Of a stretch of DNA of 5,796 nt, positions 1 through 5,745 are shown piece by piece. Source of the stretch: Candidatus Geothermarchaeota archaeon (GTDB lineage Archaea > Thermoproteota > Nitrososphaeria > Geothermarchaeales > JDFR-13); NCBI GenBank assembly GCA_015522055.1, contig WAMZ01000144.1, positions 1-5,796 on the forward strand, in the 5' to 3' direction. Made by a program: the position numbers and the translations under genes. Position 1 is the stretch's first letter, and each line of letters opens with the position of its first letter. Below the pieces are notes generated by a model. The model was not told the DNA's origin. It did no database searches and saw only the letters and a list, made by a program, of their open reading frames with translations.

Positions 1-10
1 AGATATATCT
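1..10. repeat. Perfect 10-bp AT-rich palindrome just upstream of padR-like gene
   Basis: AGATATATCT is its own reverse complement and ends six bases before the regulator's start codon. PadR dimers bind short AT-rich inverted repeats near their own promoters, so this could be (part of) an operator. It could equally be chance in AT-rich DNA or a TATA-like stretch. It lies too close to the ATG to be the TATA box of a transcript that includes that ATG. The rest of the promoter lies outside the window. Confidence 0.25.
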
Positions 11-15
11 AACAA

Positions 16-450
16 ATGAGAAAAGGAATAGTCAAGAAACTCATACTACATGTCCTTAGGGATAAGGGCCCCATGCATCCATATGGATTAATAAAAGCAA
101 TTGAGGAAATGACATTCTCGACATATAGACCCAGCACAGGTGTAATATATCCAGCGCTTGAAAGCCTAATCAAGGAAGAATTAATAACGGTTATTATCAA
201 AGGTGATAGGAAGTTATATAAGATCACTGAGAAGGGCAAGGTAGCCATTAGCCTCGATAGGCCAATTAGGGAGCATATAGAGAAGATTATGCGAACAGAC
301 CTGCCATATAAAGAGTTGTCACAAATATACAAGATTCTAATCGATAAATGGGATATGCTAAATGAGGCGGATAAAGAGGCTATTAAAGCCATTATTAAGA
401 AGATGATTAGGGAGATAGAGGAGGTGGTAGAAGATAAATCCGATAATTAA
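16..450 (+). CDS. PadR-family winged-helix transcriptional regulator
   Basis: A 144-residue protein of the PadR family, whose members are dimeric winged-helix repressors that often control a neighbouring multidrug or ABC exporter. Residues 1-75 form the DNA-binding domain. The recognition-helix region PSTGVIYPALESLIKEELI (39-57) is the PadR hallmark, preceded by HPYGLIKAIEE (21-31) and followed by the wing with GDRKLYKITEKGK. The rest (about 80-144) is helical and charged, fitting the PadR C-terminal dimerisation helices. The start is firm: an in-frame TAA lies at 10-12, and the only codon between it and the ATG is CAA. No Shine-Dalgarno is visible before it, so it may be leaderless or use a promoter outside the window. 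Its 3' end contains the ribosome-binding site of the ATPase gene and overlaps that gene by 17 bases. Likely role (inference): repressor of this three-gene operon, released by the exporter's substrate. The ligand cannot be read from the sequence. Confidence 0.9.
   Translation: MRKGIVKKLILHVLRDKGPMHPYGLIKAIEEMTFSTYRPSTGVIYPALESLIKEELITVIIKGDRKLYKITEKGKVAISLDRPIREHIEKIMRTDLPYKELSQIYKILIDKWDMLNEADKEAIKAIIKKMIREIEEVVEDKSDN
420..426 (+). promoter_or_regulatory. Shine-Dalgarno site that decides the ATPase start
   Basis: GGAGGTG is a full-strength match to the archaeal anti-Shine-Dalgarno (16S tail containing CACCUCC). It lies within the last codons of the PadR-like gene. Seven bases (427-433) separate it from the ATA at 434-436, a normal spacing. 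It is about 60 bases from the first conventional in-frame start, TTG at 488. It therefore points to initiation at or very near 434. Confidence 0.75.
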
Positions 451-1435
451 GGTTAGAGGTCTTACAAAGATATATAATGGAGAGGTTTTGGCGGTAGACC
501 ATATAGACTTCGAAGTATATGAAGGAGAGATATTTGGATTCCTGGGGCCTAATGGAGCGGGGAAAACCACCACCATAAACATGTTAAATACTCTTATAGA
601 GCCGACAGAGGGAGAGGCCATAATTGATGGATATAAACTTGGGAAGGATAATGAGGAGATCAGGAAGATTATAGGTTTAGTACCACAGGAGCTAACTGCC
701 GACGACGAGCTAACCGGACTAGAGAACATCCTAATACAAGCAAGTCTATATGGTATTAATAAGGACACAGCCCTCCACAAAGCAGAAGAACTACTTGATA
801 TGGTGGATTTAAAGGATGCAGCAAATAGACTAGTTAAGACATACAGCGGTGGGATGCGAAGGAGGCTCGAGCTAGTCATGGGACTTATACATAGACCGAA
901 GATCCTATTTCTAGACGAGCCAACACTAGGGCTAGATGTCCAGACGAGGGCGAGAATATGGGAATACATAAGGAGCCTAAGAGATATATATGGAGTAACA
1001 ATTTTCATGACCACCCATTATATGGAGGAGGCTGACGCCCTATGCGACAGGATAGGTATAATAGATAGAGGAAAAATAATAGCCATAGGTACACCTAGAG
1101 AATTGAAGAACCTACTCAAAGGAGACATCATAATGATAGAGGTTGAGAATGGAGTAGATATTGATTATCAAGACATCATAGAAAATGTAAGCAACGTAAA
1201 AGAAGTAAAGTATGTAGATGGTAGACTGGCCGTAACGACAGAGAGAGGAGAATATACCATCCCCGAGTTATTAAACCATCTACATAGTAAAAATGTTAAG
1301 GTGAGGGGTGTCGAGCTGGTAAAGCCAAGCCTGGAACAGGTATTCCTATATCTAACAGGTAGGCGGATAAGGGATGAAGAGGCCATCGACTCATTATCCT
1401 ACAGAGCAATAATGAGGAGAAGGAGGAGGATTTAA
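434..1435 (+). CDS. ABC transporter ATP-binding protein, DrrA/NatA-like, apparent AUA start
   Basis: Cytoplasmic ATPase subunit of an ABC-2 type exporter; it would pair with the permease directly downstream. It has 333 residues if started at ATA 434. Motifs in that numbering: A-loop Tyr14 in LTKIYNG, Walker A GPNGAGKT (38-45), Q-loop Gln85 (VPQE), signature YSGGM (137-141), Walker B ILFLDE (157-162), D-loop GLD (166-168), switch His195. All catalytic residues are present. The C-terminal extension ends in PSLEQVFLYLTGRRIRDEE, typical of the daunorubicin-resistance/NatA group, then an Arg-rich tail. The first conventional start, TTG at 488, would remove 18 residues including the first beta strand (IIKVRGL) and the A-loop tyrosine. 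Homology in this frame clearly continues back to about 434. An in-frame TAG at 428-430 blocks further extension, and no ATG, GTG or TTG occurs in between. The substrate is unknown. Confidence 0.9.
   Translation: MNPIIKVRGLTKIYNGEVLAVDHIDFEVYEGEIFGFLGPNGAGKTTTINMLNTLIEPTEGEAIIDGYKLGKDNEEIRKIIGLVPQELTADDELTGLENILIQASLYGINKDTALHKAEELLDMVDLKDAANRLVKTYSGGMRRRLELVMGLIHRPKILFLDEPTLGLDVQTRARIWEYIRSLRDIYGVTIFMTTHYMEEADALCDRIGIIDRGKIIAIGTPRELKNLLKGDIIMIEVENGVDIDYQDIIENVSNVKEVKYVDGRLAVTTERGEYTIPELLNHLHSKNVKVRGVELVKPSLEQVFLYLTGRRIRDEEAIDSLSYRAIMRRRRRI
1422..1430 (+). promoter_or_regulatory. Shine-Dalgarno for the permease inside the ATPase Arg tail
   Basis: The purine run GGAGGAGGA sits 5 bases before the permease ATG at 1436. 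It simultaneously encodes part of the five consecutive arginines (AGG/AGA codons) at the ATPase C-terminus. The ATPase TAA (1433-1435) directly abuts the ATG, so the two genes are probably translationally coupled. Confidence 0.7.
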
Positions 1436-2272
1436 ATGAACGCCCTAGCCGCACTAGTATCAAGGGAGATGAAAAAGTGGTATAGGAGAAGGATAGCAAT
1501 ATTATTTACATTCGTAACACCACTATTCTGGCTGGCTCTATTCGGCAAATCAATGAATTTATATAAGTTATTCAAGATACCGGATACAGTTCCACCGCAG
1601 TTTATAAATATTATACAGGAAGCCATAGACCAAATTATAATAGCTGCATTCGGAACAAAAGATTACTTCACATTCCTCGCGACAGGTATGTTCAGTGTAT
1701 TCATACTATTCAGCAGTATGTTCAGTGGGATGTCCCTCATATTCGATAGGAGACTTGGATACCTCAGCAGATTACTGGTATCACCAGTAAAGAGGGAAAT
1801 CATATTCCTATCCAGGGTAATTGCAAGTACAATAAGAAACCTATTACAGTTCACGGCGCTATTCATAATCGCCCTGGCATTGGGCCTGAATATAGGCCCG
1901 GGATTCGGACCAGCCAATCTCCTAGTAATGTACATAGTATTAGGTATATTGAGCATCGCCTTTAGCAGCATATTCATAACCGTAAGCCTAAAAATAGAGG
2001 AACATGATACAGCTATAGCAATAACCAACCTATTGAACCTTCCACTCATGTTCGCCAGTAACAGCCTATTCCCAAAGGAACAAATGCCTATATGGCTCCA
2101 GATATTCGCTGAAATAAATCCATTGACACACTCAAATATACTTATCAGGACACTAGTTATAGAAGGCTCAATATCCCTACCAATAGTTAGCCTAACATAT
2201 CTAATCACAATAGCAGTAATAGCAATAATTATAGGGATAGCTTTGAGCAGGAAAATACTTCAACATTTATAG
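1436..2272 (+). CDS. ABC-2 type transporter permease, DrrB-like
   Basis: A 278-residue integral membrane protein, the expected membrane partner of the preceding ATPase. The N-terminus (SREMKKWYRRR, 9-19) is a basic cytoplasmic interface helix. About six hydrophobic segments follow: 20-37, 79-102, 128-150, 160-185, 193-212 and 246-270, with an external loop around 40-75. Family marks are the cytoplasmic coupling stretch FDRRLGYLSRLLVSPVKR (103-120) and the MPIWLQ...INPLTH segment (217-232), which corresponds to the conserved proline-rich motif before the last helix in DrrB/ABC-2 permeases. Length is normal for the family (about 250-290). The ATG follows the ATPase stop with no gap and has a good Shine-Dalgarno. 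Known members export drugs, lipids or polysaccharides; which applies here cannot be read from the sequence. The PadR partner favours a drug- or stress-responsive exporter (inference). Confidence 0.9.
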   Translation: MNALAALVSREMKKWYRRRIAILFTFVTPLFWLALFGKSMNLYKLFKIPDTVPPQFINIIQEAIDQIIIAAFGTKDYFTFLATGMFSVFILFSSMFSGMSLIFDRRLGYLSRLLVSPVKREIIFLSRVIASTIRNLLQFTALFIIALALGLNIGPGFGPANLLVMYIVLGILSIAFSSIFITVSLKIEEHDTAIAITNLLNLPLMFASNSLFPKEQMPIWLQIFAEINPLTHSNILIRTLVIEGSISLPIVSLTYLITIAVIAIIIGIALSRKILQHL

Positions 2273-2294
2273 CATGGATCGGCGGCGACCATCA

Positions 2295-2357
2295 TCAGCG
2301 TCGCTTCAATATCTTCATAGCATCATATGCTCAGCCAGCCACCGCCTCATCATTCAA
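2295..2357 (-). ncRNA. Candidate box C/D guide RNA (sRNA)
   Basis: On the minus strand the order of motifs fits an archaeal C/D sRNA. They are C box ATGATGA (2353-2347), a 12-nt guide GGCGGTGGCTGG (2346-2335), D' box CTGA (2334-2331), a short spacer, a C' box, a second guide and D box CTGA (2298-2295). C to D spans 59 nt, a usual size. C' is either ATGATGC (2326-2320, one mismatch, leaving a 21-nt second guide) or ATGAAGA (2318-2312, one mismatch, leaving a 13-nt guide of normal length). The segment is GC-richer than the AT-rich DNA towards TFB. A TATA-like TTAATAAAT (2389-2381) lies about 29 nt upstream of the expected 5' end. By eye the D' guide pairs with CCAGCCGCCGC of the universal 16S 515-533 region over 11 pairs, including one G-U. 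The 5' end is estimated. The weak C' box and absent terminal stem are reasons for caution. Confidence 0.5.
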
Positions 2358-2378
2358 AATTAAGTATTCTACATAGAG

Positions 2379-2395
2379 TCATTTATTAATTGTTT
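2379..2395 (+). terminator. Possible T-rich 3' end signal of the transporter operon
   Basis: After the permease stop there is no convincing hairpin. The first T-rich stretch on the plus strand is about 110 bases downstream (TCATTTATTAATTGTTT). Archaeal RNA polymerase can stop at T-rich tracts without a hairpin. A transcript ending here would be antisense to the candidate C/D RNA. The evidence is weak, as the region also carries promoter-like AT-rich sequence. Confidence 0.2.
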
Positions 2396-2403
2396 GATGT
2401 ATA

Positions 2404-2419
2404 TATCAATATTTAAATA
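2404..2419 (+). promoter_or_regulatory. Distal BRE/TATA element upstream of TFB
   Basis: ATCAAT (2404-2409) resembles the crenarchaeal BRE consensus at five of six positions and runs into the TATA box TTTAAATA (2412-2419). Initiation about 26 bases downstream of the box centre would fall near 2442. That leaves a leader of about 30 nt that includes the G-run before the TFB start. The TATA box is part of the 12-bp palindrome ATATTTAAATAT (2409-2420), so it could also be read towards the candidate C/D RNA on the other strand. Confidence 0.45.
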
Positions 2420-2443
2420 TAGGTTATAACTTTGGATTAGGGG

Positions 2444-2453
2444 TATATAAATA
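2444..2453 (+). promoter_or_regulatory. Proximal TATA box of TFB
   Basis: TATATAAATA is a good archaeal TATA sequence. Its centre is about 25 bases before the TFB ATG, so transcription from it would begin at or next to the start codon and give a leaderless mRNA. The bases upstream (TTAGGGG) are a poor BRE. This makes it an alternative to, or a companion of, the distal element. Confidence 0.45.
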
Positions 2454-2472
2454 TTTATGGGGGGATTGTATC

Positions 2473-3432
2473 ATGACCCTATTTGGAGTTGAGAGATGTG
2501 AGATTTGTGGAGGAACAGATTTCATATTTAAGAAGGAGACAGGAGAAGTTATATGTAAGACATGTGGATATGTAGCTAAGCATATTAATATAGATATGGG
2601 TCCGGAATGGAGAACATTTGAGGGAGATGAGGTTGATAGGGCTAGGACCGGTCCTCCCCAGACATCCCTAATAACTGATAGAGGTATGACGACTGTATTC
2701 GGAAATATCCAAGAGGGATTTGGCAGGGGAGGCCGTGTTTCTGAGGAGAGGAGGAGGGAGATCCAGCGTATCAAGAGCTGGTTGTATAGAACATCTGGTG
2801 CCACAAGCCAGGAGAGGAATCTCCAGAATGCTTTGAATATCCTTCAGAAGCTTGGTGAGAGGCTCGATCTACCTAAGAATGTTCTGGAGAGAGCTGCACA
2901 AATATATAGGATGGCTCTAGATAAGGACCTCGTCAGGGGTAGAGCGATCAACAGTATAGTGGCTGCAGCCCTATACCTAGCCCTTAGGGAGTTCCAGATG
3001 CCACGGACGTTCAAGAAGATGGCTAAGCAGGTGAATATTGATAGGAAGGAGTTGGGTAGATGCTATAGGCTATTGGTTAAGGAGTTGAATATAAAGATAC
3101 CTGTGATAAATCCCTCACTATATATAAAGCCTATTGTGTCCAGGACTGGATTGCCGGATAGTGTGGCTGTCCTAGCTGAAAAGATAATTGCACTCGCCAA
3201 GAGGAAGAAGGTAACTGCGGGTAAAGATCCTGTGGGGCTAGCATCAGCGGCGGTATACTATGCCGCTAGGCTAAGTGGATACGATATTACCCAGAGAGAT
3301 ATAGCCAGCGCCGCCGAGATCACCGAGGTAACGGTAAGGAATAGATGCAGATATCTCATGGAGGATATAGGCTTTAGGACCCTTGACGAGCTAAAAGAGA
3401 TGTTGGCTGAGATGGAGAAACTTAGATACTGA
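2473..3432 (+). CDS. tfb: Transcription initiation factor B (TFB, TFIIB homologue)
   Basis: A 319-residue archaeal TFB, which binds TBP-TATA complexes and the BRE and recruits RNA polymerase. Domains in order: N-terminal zinc ribbon with Cys9, Cys12, Cys28 and Cys31 (CxxC...CxxC, intact); B-reader/linker with GPEWRTFEGDEVDRARTG (43-60) and the ITDRGMTTVFG segment (67-77); first cyclin fold at about 115-205; second cyclin fold at about 215-305. The second fold contains the BRE-reading helix-turn-helix TQRDIASAAEITEVTVRNRC. Length is typical (about 300-320). The ATG at 2473 places the first zinc-ribbon cysteine at residue 9, as expected. A G-run (2459-2464) may act as a weak Shine-Dalgarno if the longer transcript is made. 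Many archaea have several TFBs. With all elements intact this one looks like a general factor, but whether it is the sole copy cannot be seen here. It converges on the EF-2 gene with a 46-base gap. Confidence 0.97.
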   Translation: MTLFGVERCEICGGTDFIFKKETGEVICKTCGYVAKHINIDMGPEWRTFEGDEVDRARTGPPQTSLITDRGMTTVFGNIQEGFGRGGRVSEERRREIQRIKSWLYRTSGATSQERNLQNALNILQKLGERLDLPKNVLERAAQIYRMALDKDLVRGRAINSIVAAALYLALREFQMPRTFKKMAKQVNIDRKELGRCYRLLVKELNIKIPVINPSLYIKPIVSRTGLPDSVAVLAEKIIALAKRKKVTAGKDPVGLASAAVYYAARLSGYDITQRDIASAAEITEVTVRNRCRYLMEDIGFRTLDELKEMLAEMEKLRY

Positions 3433-3450
3433 AGCCATTTGGAATAGAGA

Positions 3451-3467
3451 AAATTATAAAAATTATA
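3451..3467 (-). terminator. T-rich terminator candidate for the EF-2 transcript
   Basis: Read on the minus strand, the segment contains AATTTTTAT and a further TTT run, starting about 12 bases after the EF-2 stop codon. T-rich tracts of this kind terminate archaeal transcription intrinsically. The plus strand of the same gap is A-rich with only short T runs, so the signal suits EF-2 better than TFB. Confidence 0.45.
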
Positions 3468-3478
3468 TTGTTGGGGAG

Positions 3479-5689
3479 TTAGGCCTCCACATGCTCCCCA
3501 GGCGGTATAAACTCTGTGTAAGATGGAGGCTCTGGAGATAATCCCTTCCTCTTCCTAATCTCAGAAACTACGCTGGCAACGAGGCTCTTAGGCAGCATCT
3601 GCCAGTGACTAAACTGGGTTTGCCAGAAGGCCTTACCTCCGGTTGCACTTCTAAGGACTGGAGCCAAGTCGAATGTCTCCGCCACAGGGATATATCCATT
3701 TACAACAGAGTAGTATTCACGTTGATCAATACTTGTCACTTGACCCCTCTTACTGGCTAATACACTCGTCACAGCACCGATCAATTCACTTGGAACTTGG
3801 ACCTGTATCTTCATAATAGGCTCATATAGAGTGGGTTCAGACGCCAGTTCTGCACCCAATAATGCCCTATGTAGCATAGGCACGACTTGGGCGAGGGTAC
3901 GGTGGGCCGGGTCCTCATGGAACTCGGCGTCTAGCAACACCACCTTAACCCCCCTGACAGGCTCCCTGGCTAGGGCACCTTCCTTTATGAAATCATAGAA
4001 GGCGCCGATGAGCATCTGCTTAGACTCCTGAAGATATTGTACACCCCTCGTCAAGTCTATGAATATATTTCCATACTCGTTGTCTATAGCCCATACACTC
4101 CTAGCCTCCTCAGCGCTCCAGCCCTTCTCCATCAAGATCCTCTGAACCTCACGCCTACCAAGCCTCTCATTAAGCTTACCTGATGTTATTAGCTCAACTA
4201 TATCCTCATCTAGTTTCTCGAGCCTCACCTTAACCCTATTATGCTTATTTGGGGACTTCCCTGGAAAGACTGGACTGGGCCTAGTGATAGTCTCCCTATA
4301 TACAACTATTGGATTAGAGACCGTAACCTCTATCCCCATATCTCGGAGGAAGTGGAGACTGACCTCTAGATGTAGAGTCCCCATACCTGATAAAAGATAT
4401 TCACCAGTCTCCTCATTGATCGTCACATGTAGATTGGGATCTTCTATAGCCATCTTCCGGAGAGCATTGACTAACTTAGGTAGGTCCCTAGTATTCTTAG
4501 GCTCGATACTTACCGTCACTACAGGCTCACTTATATATCGAATGGCCTCAAAGGGAACCATATCGGCCAGTGTAGATACTGTCTCACCTGCAGTAACATC
4601 GTTGAGGCCTAGGACAGCGGGGATATTGCCCGCTATCATTTTATCGACAACTTCACGATAGGGGCCCATATACATACCTACTTGTAGTATCCTACCCTTC
4701 TTAGCCTTATTTATCAAATATACCTCCATACCAGGCTCTATCGAGCCTGACAGCAGTCTGCCTGTCGCCACCATACCCGCCTTTTCATCCACAATAACAT
4801 TAGTGACCATGAAGGCTACGGGACCATTTGGGTCGCAGTTGAGCATAGCCTGGCCTACTTCGCTATCTAAGTTACCTCTCCAGATCTTAGGTATACGATA
4901 TTTCTGTGCAACAGTAGGTGGAGGTATATGCTCAATCACCATATCCAGAACAGCTTCATGTACAGGGAACATCTCCCTAAGCTCATCAACCCTATTGTCG
5001 GCATACATCTTAATTACATCATTGAAGGTCAGGCCCTTCTTCTGAGCCTGCCTAAGTGTGAAGCCCCACCTATCCTTTGCAGAGCCGAAGGCGACATTAT
5101 TTAAGTCGGGCTTAACCTTCCATTTATCCTTAAATTGCTCCTCAGCAAAAACATCTATAAGCCTATTAAACCTAGTTATTATCCTAATCAACTTTTTCTG
5201 AATATCCTTAGGATCCATCCTAAGCTCCGTAATAAGTCTATCAACCTTGTTAATAAACAATATTGGCCTAACCCTCTCCTCCAAGGCCTGCCTCGTAACC
5301 GTCTCGGTCTGAACCATAACCTCCTCAACAGCATCTACAACAACCACAGCTCCATCAATCGCCCTAAGCGCTCTAGTCACCTTACCAGTAAAATCAACAT
5401 GACCAGGAGTATCAATTAGATTAATAACATAACTATCGCCATTAAATTCATGCAACAAACTAATGTTAGCCGTCTTAATAGTAATACCTCTCTTCTGCTC
5501 CTCCTCAAGAAAATCAAGTGCCCTAGCCTCACCAGCAATAGTCGGACTCAAAAGACCAGATGCCGCCAACAGGCTATCAGTCAAAGTCGTTTTGCCATGG
5601 TCTACGTGTGCTATTATACCTATATTTCTCACTCTCTCCCTATTACTAATCAGCTTTAATATTTCATGTGTCTGTTTATACCTCACCAT
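3479..5689 (-). CDS. fusA: Translation elongation factor 2 (aEF-2), with altered diphthamide loop
   Basis: GTPase that drives ribosomal translocation, 736 residues (archaeal EF-2 is usually about 730-740). Motifs: G1 AHVDHGKT (27-34), G2 RGITI (67-71), G3 DTPGH (93-97), G4 NKVD (147-150), G5 GSAK (202-205). Then come domain II (VAFMVTNVIVDEKAG...), domain III, domain IV with SPNKHNR and the diphthamide loop, and domain V with the ATGGKAFWQTQFSHW stretch. Start: the methionine at 5689 gives MVRYKQTHEILK, the usual aEF-2 N-terminus. A longer frame from ATG 5716 adds nine unconserved residues and begins upstream of the predicted transcription start. A GGTGGAG Shine-Dalgarno precedes 5689. Odd point: the loop reads FHEDPAHRTLAQ, with the modifiable His596 present but Thr598 where Gly is nearly invariant (HRG). 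It is most likely the working EF-2. A divergent paralogue in a genome with a second copy is possible. Confidence 0.96.
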   Translation of the reverse strand: MVRYKQTHEILKLISNRERVRNIGIIAHVDHGKTTLTDSLLAASGLLSPTIAGEARALDFLEEEQKRGITIKTANISLLHEFNGDSYVINLIDTPGHVDFTGKVTRALRAIDGAVVVVDAVEEVMVQTETVTRQALEERVRPILFINKVDRLITELRMDPKDIQKKLIRIITRFNRLIDVFAEEQFKDKWKVKPDLNNVAFGSAKDRWGFTLRQAQKKGLTFNDVIKMYADNRVDELREMFPVHEAVLDMVIEHIPPPTVAQKYRIPKIWRGNLDSEVGQAMLNCDPNGPVAFMVTNVIVDEKAGMVATGRLLSGSIEPGMEVYLINKAKKGRILQVGMYMGPYREVVDKMIAGNIPAVLGLNDVTAGETVSTLADMVPFEAIRYISEPVVTVSIEPKNTRDLPKLVNALRKMAIEDPNLHVTINEETGEYLLSGMGTLHLEVSLHFLRDMGIEVTVSNPIVVYRETITRPSPVFPGKSPNKHNRVKVRLEKLDEDIVELITSGKLNERLGRREVQRILMEKGWSAEEARSVWAIDNEYGNIFIDLTRGVQYLQESKQMLIGAFYDFIKEGALAREPVRGVKVVLLDAEFHEDPAHRTLAQVVPMLHRALLGAELASEPTLYEPIMKIQVQVPSELIGAVTSVLASKRGQVTSIDQREYYSVVNGYIPVAETFDLAPVLRSATGGKAFWQTQFSHWQMLPKSLVASVVSEIRKRKGLSPEPPSYTEFIPPGEHVEA

Positions 5690-5745
5690 GTTACTCCACC
5701 AGGGATAATGTATCACAATTATATCAAATGGTTTATAAATCTAAC
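5690..5745 (-). promoter_or_regulatory. EF-2 promoter and leader
   Basis: On the minus strand a BRE-like GTTAGA (5745-5740) runs straight into the TATA box TTTATAAA (5739-5732). Initiation about 26 bases further falls near 5709 and leaves a leader of about 20 nt, with GGTGGAG as Shine-Dalgarno a few bases before the ATG at 5689. A second, more distal AT-rich candidate (GAAATTTAATTA, around 5779-5768) is visible but less well placed. Confidence 0.65.

Noticed and set aside
428..490. Programmed +1 frameshift producing a PadR-ATPase fusion
   Set aside because: A frame change could join the genes, but no slippery sequence is evident. The strong Shine-Dalgarno at 420-426 is better explained by independent initiation at 434. 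Kept only as an alternative explanation.
9..1014. Long minus-strand open frames opposite the PadR and ATPase genes (9-392 and 358-1014)
   Set aside because: Ser/Leu/Ile-rich translations with no recognisable motif, lying exactly antisense to well-supported genes. They are shadows of the plus-strand codon pattern.
1663..2208. Minus-strand open frame of 181 codons opposite the permease
   Set aside because: No family resemblance, no ribosome-binding site or promoter of its own, and fully antisense to a clear ABC-2 permease.
2285..2304. Hairpin GCGAC/GTCGC after the permease as a rho-independent-like terminator
   Set aside because: Only five base pairs with a ten-base loop and no following T-run on the plus strand. 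The same bases are better explained by the candidate C/D RNA region.
4284..5708. Plus-strand open frames opposite EF-2
   Set aside because: Low-complexity translations without motifs, completely antisense to the EF-2 gene, and lacking promoters.
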